This document shows positions 53,397-64,000 of a stretch of DNA of 64,000 bases, piece after piece; position 1 is the stretch's first letter, and the number at the start of each line of letters is the position of its first letter. The notes beneath the pieces were generated by a model, which was given only the letters and a program-made list of their open reading frames with translations, did not search any database and was not told where the DNA came from. A program made the translations under genes and the position numbers. Source of the stretch: Pinus tabuliformis (Eukaryota > Streptophyta > Pinopsida > Pinales > Pinaceae); contig CM062816.1 in NCBI GenBank assembly GCA_031772625.1, positions 826,876,556 to 826,940,555 on the forward strand, read 5' to 3'.

Positions 53397-55328
53397 TCAA
53401 TTATTGTAGCATTTGTAAGCTTTGCTCCTAGTAGAATATCCAAGGAATATTCCTTTGTCAACCCAAGAATCAAATTTTCCTGGTGAGTCATCATTGATCT
53501 TTATAAAGCATTTGCTTCCAAAAATCCTGAAGTATTTTACTGAAGCAAGTCTTCCTTTCCATAATTCATAAGGAGTTTTCTCATTATTTGGTCTTAGTTG
53601 GGTTCGATTCAAGGTATAAATTGTTGTCCCGACTGCTTCTCTCCAAAATTTTGGTTGTAAGTCAGCTGCTAGTAACATTGTTCTTGCCATTTCTTGAACA
53701 GTTCGGTTTCTTCTTTCAACTACACCATTTTGCTTAGGTGTTGTAGCAGTAGAGAGTTCTCTTTCGATTCCATGTACTTTACAGAATTCATCAAATTCTT
53801 TTGATGTGAATTCTCCCCCTCTATCCATTCTAAGACATTTAATCTTAGAATCATTTTCATTTTTTATAAGAGCTTTAATATTCTTAAAACATTCAAATGC
53901 TTCGGATTTATATTTTATGAAATATACCCACATCATTCTAGTATAGTCATTAACAAATAAAGCAAAGTACCTTTCTCCTTGGAGCGTTGGAGTTCTAGTT
54001 GGCCCACATAAAATTGCATGGATGATCTCCAGAGGTTTTGATGTTGAGAACTCCTTAGTCTTGTGGCTCGTTCTAGTTTGCTTGCCATGTTGACATGGGC
54101 CACATATAGAATGACCTGGTTTGAAAATCTTTGGAATGTCAGTTATTGCATTAATTTTACTAATATTGATCAAGTTATCAAAACTTATATGCCCCAATCG
54201 CTTGTGTCGTAACCAACTTTCATCTGCTTGACTCAAGTAACATTTATCTTCGTGGATTTTTCTCAGGATGTAAATGTTATTTGGTGTTCTTACTCCTTTA
54301 GCCACAAGTTCTCCTGAGGATGAGTTTCTTATTTCACAATCTTTGGTGCTAAAGACAACATTATGTCCTTGGTCACAAATTTGGCTATCACTCAAGAGAT
54401 TGTGTTTGGGTCCTACAAGCAAAGCGTTTTGAGCCTTTCCTTTTCCATTAACAAGGGCAACGGTCCCTTTTCTAGTGATTTTAGCGGATACACTTCCATC
54501 CTTATTGTTCAATGAGACAAACTTCTTTTTGTCACCTGTCATATGTCTTGAGCATCCACTGTCCACAAACCAATGGTTTTCACCACTATGAGCACATAGA
54601 GCTAGGCCACATTTATTTGTACTGAGATTCTCCCTTCTAGTTTCTCTTCTTTTGAGTGGACAATTTTGTTTGTTATGTCCATAATCATTACATAATGAGC
54701 AAATTGGATCAAACTTGGTCAAAGGATCAAAGGAGTTATAAGTCTTGATTTGTCCTTGCTCTTTGAGACCACGTGGTTTATTTGTTTGATCCTTCAATCT
54801 TGGTGTTTTATTCTTACGAGCCATGCAATGTTTAGCTTGATGACCAAAATTTTTACAATAATAACAATGCCCAAAAAATATAGTTTGGTACCTATTGTAA
54901 TAGCCATGATTTGAATCAATATTCTTCCTTGGAGTTACTCTTTCTCCATTCCTTGTATTTGAGATGGGCCTTTGATGAGATGATTTTTCTTCTTTTGGAT
55001 TGCTGGAAAGTATGTCGACATAGCTTCTTGCATTATCCTTAGTACTTGATGATTCTCCTTTAAAACCAATCCTGGATTTGTCATATTGAGGTTTTTGAGC
55101 ATTAAGGATATTGTCAAGTGTTTGAGAGCTTTCCCAACTCTTTTTTACTTGCTCCAATTCCTTCCTCAGAGATACTATTTCAACTTCACGATTTTCACAG
55201 ATTTCTTCCTTTTCTTTTAGCTTATTTTCCAAGAGGTATTCCCTTCTTTTTGCTTCCTCCTTTTCTACCTTGAGAGAAATGATTTTATTTCGTAATTTCT
55301 CATTTTCTTCAATGGCACTCATTAACAA
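53397..55328 (-). pseudogene. copia-3 protease-integrase polyprotein segment
   Basis: A 643-codon open frame, the longest in the window. In order it holds: a coiled coil (about residues 1-70); two CCHC knuckles (CYYCKNFGHQAKHC at about 152, and CSLCNDYGHNKQNC at about 210); retropepsin WFVDSGCSRHMTG at about 254; the HHCC domain (HKRLGHISFDNL, CGPCQHGKQ) near 375-415; and the integrase core (LRMDRGGEF, KQNGVVERRN). It ends with LASVKYFRIFGSKCFI and GIFLGYSTRSKAYKCY. At the first catalytic Asp it reads IIHAILCGP, where copia elements have a D-L-C-G-P block, so integrase is inactive. Confidence 0.92.
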
Positions 55329-56422
55329 TTCATCTACATTTCCTTCTAGTCCTTAATCATCATCATTTGTGAATGCCATGAATAATACTTCTTGGCTTCC
55401 AGCATAGTCATTTTCTTCATCTAACTCATCATTACCTCTTTTGTGATAAGGGAAATTTTTAGTTGATTTCTTTTTTATGACTACAAATTCATTTTCATCA
55501 TACGCATCTTGCTTAGAGAAGAAATTTTTCTTATTAAGCCCTTTCTTTTTGTATACCATCCTTTTAGAATCCTCCTCATCATCACCATCAAGCTTATGAG
55601 GACATTTGGATCATAATGACCTATTCTTCCACATTTGAAACAAATAAGAGGATACTTACCTTTTAGCTTGGATCCTTTCTTTAGTCTTCATACAAATTGC
55701 ACCAATTCGAATTCAGCATCAGAGTCATCACTATGGTATTCCATCCTTTCCCCTTTTTTTAATTTTGAGGCCTTGAATGTTGCATCTTTGGAACTTGCGA
55801 TTCCTTTTCTCATCTCATAGGCAATGAGGATTCCATGAAGTTCATCCATTTTGAGAGTATCTAGGTCCTTCATTTCTTCTATAGCACTTACTTTGGAGTC
55901 AAATCTGTCAGGGAGAGATCTTAAGACCTTTTGAACAACAATGTTTTCTTCAATATTTTCTCCCAATTCTTTAAGAGAGTTGACCACTTCAGCTACTCGA
56001 AGAAAGTATGATGCAATATCTTCTTCATCATCCATTTTCAGACTTTCGAGTTGCCTTCTATGAGTTTGAAGTTTTTCCTTCTTAACTTTGGAGTCCCCAT
56101 CATATAAGCTAACCAGCTTATCCCATACTTCCTTCGCCGAGTCACAATTCATGACTTTTGTAAATTCAGAATCAGTGGTTCCACTAGTGATGGAATTTAA
56201 GGCTTTGGCATTTGAAATGTAAGATTTCCTTTCGTCTTGATCAGCTGGAAGAGGTGAAGGAGCAATGTACCCATTCAAAATAGAATGCCAAACTTCAAGT
56301 CCAAGGAGCATTAAGTAGTATGACATTATTTTTTTCCAAAAACCAAAATTTGTGCCATCGAACAAAGGAAGCCTTCCTGACACTTCTTGATTTTTCATTG
56401 CGACTAAGAATCCTTCTTCCAA
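55329..56422 (-). pseudogene. copia-3 gag
   Basis: The frame 56422-55688 (244 codons) reads LPLFDGTNFGFWKKIMSYYL, AKEVWDKLVSLYDGDSKVKK, RRQLESLKMDDEEDIASYF and KVLRSLPDRFDSKVSAIEE, the DUF4219/UBN2-type capsid of plant copia elements. Downstream a CCHC knuckle (CFKCGRIGHYD…) is readable at about 55575-55640, but its end is out of frame. An acidic piece (55559-55353) then leads to the 643-codon frame through a stop at about 55352. The ATG at 56422 lies 26 bases after the primer site. Confidence 0.9.
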
Positions 56423-56448
56423 CTGTTAGGCTGATTATGAAAAAGTTG

Positions 56449-56460
56449 GCTCTGATACCA
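56449..56460 (-). other. primer binding site of copia-3
   Basis: TGGTATCAGAGC on the minus strand, two bases from the 5' LTR end. Perfect match to the initiator-Met type site. Confidence 0.95.
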
Positions 56461-56462
56461 AT

Positions 56463-57938
56463 TGTTGGAAATACTGAGAAGGGGGTGAATCAGTGTTTCT
56501 TTTCAATTGTTATTTTACCAGTTGGATTCTTCACAATTTAAATCAAATCAATGTATAATAATTGTATTATTAATCGACCAAAAAAGATATTGTATACAAT
56601 ATAAATATGTTCCCAAGCTCCAACTTGGTTTTTGATGAGGCTCTGACCTCTAGGGCTACGACCCTATCTATCCAAGGCACCAACCTTGAGTTTAGGAGCA
56701 CGAACTCCAAGGACACCAATCCTTTAGTTTTAATAATTAATGTAGATAGAACTTACATGAAATGCTTTTAAGGCAATCCTTCTTCACTACTCAATGCTTC
56801 ACTAAACTTCTTTGTGCTATCTTCAATTCAAGTTTGTGTTGTCATGGGGAGATCTCAATCTTCATAGTTCCATCTTCAAGTGTATCTATTCTAGCAAAGT
56901 GATCTACAGTCTGAGGTGGCTTTGTTCTAAACCACAGAGAGATCCGAGGTGCTCCTGTTCTAGTCCATAAGCTGCAAAACAGTCTTCAAACAACACCATG
57001 GGACAATTCGCAACCCAGTCTTCAAAAATATCCTAAGGCAACTCCAAAGGTGACAGAGATCTGAAGTAATCTTCAGATGGTCCGAGTTACACAATTCATG
57101 ACATAACATTCCACAGTTCTGAGGGCTAATTCAAGAGCTAATACTTCGAAACGGTCAACACCATGTGACCCTGTTCAGCGGTCTGAGGCTTGTTTATTGC
57201 ATAGTTCAGTATTAAGTTTCGAGAGCCCTTATCCACAGTACCAAGAACAGAGATATGTTGCTAGGTTCGAAGGTGGTTACTGTTCTAATAAAGTTTGCCC
57301 AATCCGAGAGAGAAAGACATCCTTAGTCTGAAAAGGCACCGCAGCAAGCAAAACAGTCAGCAAACGAATCTGGAATGGGAGCCCTAATTGTCCACAGGAG
57401 TCCATATTTTTCCTCAGAAATATTCCGCACTGTACAGGGGTGCTTACTTTAGTTGTTCAGTTCACGAGGTGTGAACATTCCTGTCACTTTCTTCCTTGAA
57501 TAAATCCACAAATCTACTACCCTTCAAAATGTCGAGTTCCTTCTATATACATGTCCTTTTTTTGTGCATGCAAAACGAAAGGATGTGTCTCTAAGCCGAC
57601 ATGAGTTTGACAAGCTGAGGTCGGCTCACTGGCAGATTCATGACTTAAATTTGTAAAATCTTGTTCTCTCTTGTTATTTGGAATTTTGGGGCACATAATA
57701 GCTCATTAGAAAGGTAAAATTATGCCCTTCGGGATGATCTAGGTCTCATGATGAGATTCTTCCTCTAGGATGAAGAAAAAATATTATTTAATGTGATTGA
57801 TCATTCATTAGTGCAGAAATGGAGGCAAGGTAGAGTGTCTTTGAGTGTTGGGCTTCTTCATCATTTGGTTTCTTCACTGATTGCCACCATGTCCCTGCCT
57901 TCTTCAATATATTGACATCAATGACAACTAGATTAACA
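56463..57938 (-). repeat. 5' LTR of copia-3
   Basis: 1476 bp with TG…CA ends, next to GAGTT at 57939-57943. It lacks the palindromic insertion seen in its partner, so that insertion happened after copia-3 integrated. Confidence 0.95.
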
Positions 57939-58677
57939 GAGTTTCCTATAATCTAGGACGATTTCCTAAAATTTAGGAATCATTCCAAAAAATCAGGACG
58001 AGTTTAGAAGAAGTCAACTGATGTGCTAAAGTGGAAGGTCGAGTTATTAGTCTTCTAGTGCGAGTTAATTGAGGAAAAGAATGTGTTTGAGTCTCAAGTC
58101 CTTGATTTGAGATAGGACGAGTTTCATGAATAGTTAACTCATGCTAAATCAATCACAATAGCAATCTCCTTAATTAGAAACTCACTAAACTTAGCCATTC
58201 AAATTGCTTTAAAAGGATGAACGAAGGCACAATTTGATCATTGTCTTGTGAGCACGAGTTGGTGAGACAAGACAATAGAGCTCACGGATTTGTGAGAAGG
58301 ACGCACAAGTTTATGTGTGGAGCTTTTGAGAGAAAGGTGTGCCAAGAGAAGCTTGTGCACATAAATTTAGGAGGCAGGGATCAGCAATCTTGCAAGGGTT
58401 TCAAACTTGGTTCAAGGCAGGGAAACAAGGTTGTTTTCATATTGAAACAAGTTGTATTCGTAGGAGATTTGTTGCTCAAATTTCTATCAATAATCAAGCA
58501 AAGGGTTCGCCTAGTTGGCTTCCTAGAAAAAATTGTATTTTGCTACTATGTGACTGTGATTTATTTATGTTCTTATTCCTCTGCAAAGTTTAGTAGAGAA
58601 ATTTTGTGTTTATATGAAAAGAAATTATATTTCAAATTGTTCATATTAGCAGATCAGAATTTTGTGAATTTTCTACA

Positions 58678-58689
58678 TGGTATCATAGC
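58678..58689 (+). other. primer binding site of copia-4
   Basis: TGGTATCATAGC, one mismatch from the initiator-Met complement, directly after the LTR end …TCTACA. It shows that the split LTR is a 5' LTR in plus orientation. Confidence 0.85.
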
Positions 58690-58869
58690 ATGGATCAGAA
58701 TTGTTGACCATATACATGTCAACAGTCCAAGAAGCAAGTTATACAGCAGTGAAATAAAATATTTTGTGTCAATTTCATCAATGTAATCCCAAATTCTACT
58801 TTTGTAATATAAAAATGATTCTAGTAAGAATATTAAGCCATGAAACAACACATAGCTAATCCTATGATT
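58690..58869 (+). other. leader of copia-4, cut off
   Basis: 180 bases after the primer site with no gag homology. Homology to the long repeat begins near 58870. Confidence 0.4.
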
Positions 58870-61800
58870 CTTCTCAAAGGGTTTCACTCTAAGGAGTTTT
58901 TTAACCTCACCAAACTATTTGTGTTTGTTAACAAAGATAATTGGCAGAGTTTTTCTCCCAGATATACCCCAAACCTAGGGTGGAGCTCATTCACAAGGTC
59001 TCAGGTGAGTCCTAGTGTTATCAAGTCTATGTACTTTTCTCATACTAGATCATGCGTCTTGTCACAAAATTTGATTGTGTCTTAAGAGTCTGAGTCTATG
59101 TGTATTTCTAGGAATATTTTTGGTGAATGGTTCCTCATAATTAGAACACCATTACCAAAATATTCTTAGATACACTTAGAGGGTGGAAAATGTTTAAATC
59201 CCCTCGAATCTTTTAATTTTAATTTCTGGCAAAAGTAAAAAATTAAATTTAGCCAGAAGTTACCCAAAAAAATAAAATGAAGGGAAAATTAACTACCCTC
59301 CAAGTAGAAAATTCATCAAAAAATTATTTGAGGCTATTTTCAAAGAAAAATATTCAAGTCAAAGATAAAATGCCTCATTTAAGGCAAAAGGACCAAGTCC
59401 AGAAGTTCGTTGGGGCCAGAGAAGACTATTTTCCAGCAAATCGATTTTTTTGGCCAAGAAGTGAATTATTTTGCACAATTAATGATAATTCTAATTTTGA
59501 AGGTCCTTCAGTGGTCCCGAAATCAAGGTTTGACCCTCCAACACAATGAAGGAAAATCAAAAAAAACTGGAGATTTGTGCCAGCTAATCAAGGGATCGAA
59601 TTATTTTAACAAGGATAAGCCATGGATTGATGCAACTAGCCATTTTTCCATTTGGAGGGGTTAATCCCTCTCATTTTTTCTATATAAGGAAGCTTTTTAA
59701 GCTCATTGTATCTTGATCTCGCCAGATCGAAGAAGAAAAAAAATTGTACTAAGCTAAGCTCTATTGGAATTTTTGCATTAATAAAAGTCTTTGGGGTTTC
59801 AATTCAAGGTGTCTCTCCCTTGATGGTTCATGGTATGTGTTGAATGGGTTTAATGATTTAATTTTATGCTTTAACTGAAGATTATTGTTTCATAGCCAAT
59901 GGTTGGACTATCTATTAGCACAGGTATCTTGCTTTAGGTTTTGGGCTAGAGTAAACACATTGAAGTTGGTAGATCATCTCTAGTCTATTTGTGTGAATCG
60001 AACCCCTATGAAACTAATGATCTATCTTTCAAGAGTGAAGAGATTTTCAAGTGATTCGGCCCTTGGGGAAAACCCAAGTTCATGGACTTTGAGGTGACCA
60101 CACCTTGTTTGGAATCTGAACTTATCTAATGATTTATTGTGTAGGTTTGGCTAGGTACATCAAAATACAAATTATTTTTCCTCACTTATTTTCAAAATCT
60201 ATTTGGGCTATAAGGATCTATTTGCTAACTAGAGCTTGATTTTAATTGTGAATAGTGTAAATAACTTGTATATTATTTTGTAAATTACTTTTAACCCTTG
60301 TATATTAATTTTCTCATTTGTAAATAATATTTTGGGGTTTATATTTTAGATTTTTCTAGATCTTGTGGCTTGGCTCTATTTGTTTGACTTGCAAGTTCAA
60401 TTAGCTTAAAGATTCAAATACAAATTTGAAGCAAGAGTTTTGAGACCGTCACCTAGCCTGGACGGCTAGGATTTGGGCCTATTTTCACCTTTAGAAGAGT
60501 CGTCCAACCAAGGGAAGAAATCGTTCAGCCAAGGAGGGTTGGTTTGGGATCTAGAAGCCCTAAACTTCGAGACCCAAGTGTTAGAAATCCAACGTCTAGT
60601 CTCTAAGAGGAGGTCGCTAGCCCTAAAGGGCTCGTTTACTACAGCAACTGGGGTATTTCAAGTGTTTGACATCTGAATTGGTCGTGCAGGTGGTCTCTTT
60701 GAAGCTAAGGTTAATTGTTGAGCTTGAATCTAACATATTTTGCTTGCATTGGGGAGACCACAAGGGTTTTGAGGCCTCAAGGCCTGGGTCGTAGCCCGGA
60801 AAGGGTTTACAAGCCCTAGTTGCATGCCTAATTAGGCATTGTTGAGCTAGCCGCAGCCTTTGGAGGCTTGAGAGATTGGTTGGCAATTGATTTTGAAGGC
60901 TAATACTTTGTTTTGCAGACCTATTATAATTTTTGGCAAGGGTTTGAAGGGTTTCTCATTGCATTTTTGCCATTGATCCATGAAATTTTGAGTTTGTTGG
61001 TTAACTATCGGTTTTGCAAGCTCATTATCCATTGAAGAGGGGTTTCAAGGGCTTAAAATTCATTTGTTTCATCGTTCTAGCTCCTTGAGGCCTACCCGCA
61101 AGCCTAGAAGGCCTAGATTTGCCCAGTCGTGGGGTTTTGAGAACATTTCCTTTGGTTTTCAAGTTAACCATATGTGTTTGCGGGTATTCATAGGCTCAAT
61201 CATTACCAAGCCACTCCATTTGGTGCCTTACGCTTGTCTCAAACTGGAAAGCTTGATATTGAAGCAAGGCCTCAAGGCCTAAGGTGTTTGATTTTCTCTC
61301 CCATCCTCTCTTTTGTAGACTGTCATACATAACCAGATCTGAAGACAAATCAAGCAGTGGCATGATCAAGTGTTAATCACCCTAAAGAAGCCTAAAAACA
61401 TTCTCTAACAAGCCTGATAACTCTAAGAAGTAACACTCTATCAATTAAGGGCTTAATCACCATTGTGTTCGCTAGCTTCTCTTGCCAATTTTGGGATTGT
61501 TTTCATCTTAAATAAGTTGTTGATCTGAATTTGTTCAATTATGGTGCATTTCCGAAATGATAGCATTGTGAGGAATTCATTGGTGAATTAATCATATAAG
61601 TCTTGCATTGGTTTGTCTCTTGCACTCTTGCATTATCATTGCTAAAGAAGCTAGTTGCCTCTTGCATTTTGTATCATTGCATGGTATTGTCTAGCATTTC
61701 ATTATCAATCAGTGTTCACAATCCCTTATCGTGCTTGTCTCTATTAGAACTTGTTGTTATTGTGTTAAAATCACCTATTGTGCTTCATTGGCTTATGATC

Positions 61801-62800
61801 TAAAGTGATAAATTGCTCTCATTTTGTTCTTGTGCCTAAGTGTTAAGTAACATTATTATAAGAGGAATTGAATGAGATCTTAATAAGCTCTAATAGTCTC
61901 TTGGATAATTGGAATTGCTAATATTGTTTCACTCGGATAATTACTAATTGTTCTAAGTGCTTCATTTAATTGCTCTTGTCATCTTGTATTGAATATCATT
62001 ATAAACATTTTGATTTCAAGTGATTTAATCTTGTTGGAGTACTTAACATATCTAATAATCTCATTAGAGCAATCACTCACATCTTGCATCTTCATTCTAA
62101 GTTAGAGGTGTATTCCAAGCATAAGCTTGGTTGAAAGAAAGATAGGACCACCTTCTTCACACAATTTGAGGATTCTAGACCCTCATTCGCAATTAACGTA
62201 GGTCACCTTGCAGTTCTCTTGCGGGCAATCCCTTGTAGGAACAAAGGCACTTAGGTGGTTAGAACCCCATGGAAGGTATCGTTAATGAGGCCATAGCCTC
62301 CTTCCTTTGGGCTTATGTCTACAACTTGCGCTCGAGACTAGTTCCAAAATAATTGGGAAGAAGGATTCATCTAGATAGGGCATCTAATTAAAATTAACCA
62401 AGAGCTTGCATCTCACGTAGATCTAGTTCGTACATTTCATCTAGGATAGAATTTGCATCCCGCAACAACTGTTCATCCAGTGACTTGGAATATTAATCCA
62501 TATTGTGCAAGTAATTAATCTTAAAGGCACTAGTCTCTAATTCATAATCTTAAAGAATCTAATCAAATTGTGCTTAATAATCACACTTGCCTCTAAATTT
62601 CAACCAAGTTGCTAGGCCATTCAATTGTGTCTCCTTGACTTGTTGGTTCCCAACAAGTTGTTCATCATCTCAGCCATAGGGACTACCCCCCTTAGCCTGC
62701 ATTTAGGAGATAGCTTAAACGAAGAGGGCAGGGATCAGAGTAATAGCCCCTGCCCTGAGCATTATCGCATTTTGGTGTACAATTTGAGTGACAACAAGAA
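58870..62800 (+). repeat. long non-coding LTR-like repeat, copy 2 (about 3.9 kb)
   Basis: Collinear with 42990-47172 but diverged and about 250 bp shorter in its middle. The same order of anchors is kept. It contains a CCTTGGGGAAAACCCAAG block near 60062-60079. 60.4-61.3 kb is richer in GC and has repeated AAGCCTAGAAGGCCT/GGCCTCAAGGCC-like words. No protein is supported; the open frames here are short and unrelated to known families. It may be a solo LTR or part of a larger element continuing beyond 62.8 kb. Confidence 0.55.
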
Positions 62801-64000
62801 TAAAGATAGCACATTCAAGAGCAAATTCATCATGGTGAGTGGGCATATGGTCTAATGATAGCTACAACACTTAAGGATGATGAGAAATCTAAGGCATAGA
62901 AGTTAAGTGATTTCTCTTCTATTAGTAACTACTTATGAGTGCTTTTCACTTATTTAGATTAAGATCTTCTTTTACTTAGGTTATTAGTGTTCTTCTTCAT
63001 CAAACAGCTACCAATGCATAAATCATAAAGAGACAAGACACACAAAATATAGGCTATCAACGAGGGCCAAAGCCTCTCACTCTTGAGAGGAAAACCCAAA
63101 CAAAATCTTCTTCTCATAAAGATTCCAATTGATGAATACTAAGACCAAGACCCTTGATATATTTGCCTCTCCAAGACCAAGACACAAGTCCTCTTTCACT
63201 GCTTCTCTTTCGAGCCCAAGTCAACACTAGTCAAGCTTCTGCTCCTTCCTTCTTTTCGGCTACCCTTCAACTTCGGCTTCCTAGTCCTTCATTAGTTTCG
63301 GCCTCCTAGAATTAGGCCTTCTTTGCATAGGGACTCTTTCTAGCTTGCCTCAGCTTCCTCTTAGACTTGTTGTTCTTCCAATTCAACTATCTAAGAGGAC
63401 TGTAATTCCTCTCGACCTTACTGCAACAGATGACCTCCTTCTACGCATATGTGACAGCAGAATTACCCTAAAACAGATCCAAGAAAAATGAAGCTAAGAG
63501 CTTCACTTTTCTTCCTTCTCCCCTCGCTGATAATTAAGCTCCCTTCGCACTGTTTTACTTCAGACTTGACCGAATTACTGTTCTGCAATTTCTCTCTGAA
63601 ATGGGATCTGAACTGGGCTATTTATAGTTGTTTGCCCATGTATATAAGCCGACATGACATCAAGATGAGCCGACATGTCAGTTGGAGAGATGATTAATTC
63701 CATTTGAAGCCAACTTGAAGAGGGATGCCTTGTGCTTGTCTTGGAGGGCTTTCAACCTTATCTAATGACTCATACAAAATGTAACATGCCCAAGAAGGGT
63801 CCTTCATACATGACATTGACTCAATTTGACTTTATGACCAATCCTAAGGACTCACAAAGGGAGTCCAGCTAAAAAAAGTATTCCTTGCTCATAAAACCCA
63901 TGAGACAAGCATTAGAATAACAATTTTATTTTTCTTCTTTTCATCAATTACATAAAATCACAATTACACATGTCATTATGAAGACCGAACCTAGTTACTT
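62801..64000. other. unclassified repeat-like sequence
   Basis: No coding domain. The 63000-63700 part resembles a minus-strand LTR: a GAGGAAAACCCAAAC block at 63099-63113, and further right a TATTTATAG near 63620 and a TGACAT-rich segment. No termini or target duplication could be identified before the window ends. Confidence 0.35.

Larger units (their letters stand above)
49779..57938 (-). mobile_element. copia-3, full-length Ty1/copia element
   Basis: An 8.16-kb element with two LTRs, 5-bp duplication GAGTT, an initiator-Met primer site and a polypurine tract. Unlike copia-1 and copia-2 it has a gag gene. Order on the minus strand is gag, CCHC knuckles, protease, integrase, RT, RNase H. 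It is decayed by frameshifts in gag/linker, RT and RNase H, and the first integrase Asp is lost. It was inserted into the LTR of copia-4. Confidence 0.95.
49700..58677 (+). mobile_element. copia-4 5' LTR, split by copia-3
   Basis: The LTR starts TGTTGAAAATAATAGCG at 49700, is interrupted at 49778, resumes at 57944 and ends …TTTCTACA at 58677, directly before a primer site. Without copia-3 it is about 813 bp. It is similar in length, start and position of its primer site to the copia-5 LTR at 32001-32850. The interior (58690-58870) is short and is then cut by the second long repeat. Confidence 0.75.

Noticed and set aside
58241..58786. 181-codon plus-strand open frame
   Set aside because: It lies across the U3-U5 part of the copia-4 LTR and its primer site, so it is a chance frame in an LTR.
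1..64000. CRISPR arrays, operons, tRNA or rRNA genes, phage-like modules
   Set aside because: None is visible. The repeats are LTRs, transposon ends and microsatellites, and the coding remnants are eukaryotic retroelement and hAT proteins plus one spliced plant gene.

Overview
This is a stretch of a large plant nuclear genome, very probably a seed plant with conifer-like long introns. The taxon is inferred only from intron size and repeat load. Almost everything is nested, decayed transposable elements. There are no tRNA, rRNA, CRISPR or prokaryotic features.

The one host gene I can support lies on the minus strand. Five small exons (47541-47676, 20621-20847, 8303-8340, 8096-8178 and about 7892-7944) have matching splice sites and reading phases. 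Together they encode about 179 residues that end in a KH RNA-binding domain with the GKGG loop. The order (short basic N-terminus with a WRPV motif, acidic linker, KH domain) fits plant ASCC1-like proteins, in which a 2H-phosphoesterase domain follows. That part would lie off the left edge. Two introns are about 26.7 kb and 12.3 kb long, and the mobile elements between 8.9 and 47.5 kb sit inside them.

Layout from left to right. 0.1-4.8 kb: decayed Ty1/copia element on the minus strand (copia-1). 4.8-7.2 kb: a plus-strand retroelement end with an LTR and tandem LTR-like repeats. 7.9-8.3 kb: three host exons. 8.9-14.4 kb: complete but decayed copia-2 (minus strand, TSD CCAAC). 14.7-15.8 kb: related solo LTR (plus strand, TSD AATTA). 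15.8-16.9 kb: non-autonomous hAT-like element (TSD GATAAAAC). 16.9-21.7 kb: intronic sequence and one host exon. 21.7-32.0 kb: a small minus-strand Ty3-like element with a retropepsin-like ORF, split by a 7.1-kb L1-type LINE (16-bp TSD), which is itself split by a 598-bp hAT-like element (TSD TTTTAAAC). 32.0-34.4 kb: a copia 5' LTR, primer site and decayed interior. 34.4-37.3 kb: a decayed hAT transposase gene with a BED finger. 37.3-42.6 kb: an LTR-like repeat and a 5'-truncated Ty3/gypsy polyprotein, interrupted by a 2.5-kb solo LTR (TSD CTTTC). 43.0-47.2 kb: a long non-coding LTR-like repeat, present again at 58.9-62.8 kb. 47.5 kb: host exon. 48.5-48.9 kb: a recent 200-bp tandem duplication. 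49.8-57.9 kb: copia-3 (minus strand, TSD GAGTT) inserted in the LTR of another copia element (49.7-58.7 kb). Its left LTR carries a 65-bp perfect palindrome.

Where a polyprotein can be read, each carries stops, frameshifts or lost catalytic residues. I see no element that looks autonomous today. Strand and phase are well supported for the host exons. Element boundaries given with a TSD are exact; the others are approximate.
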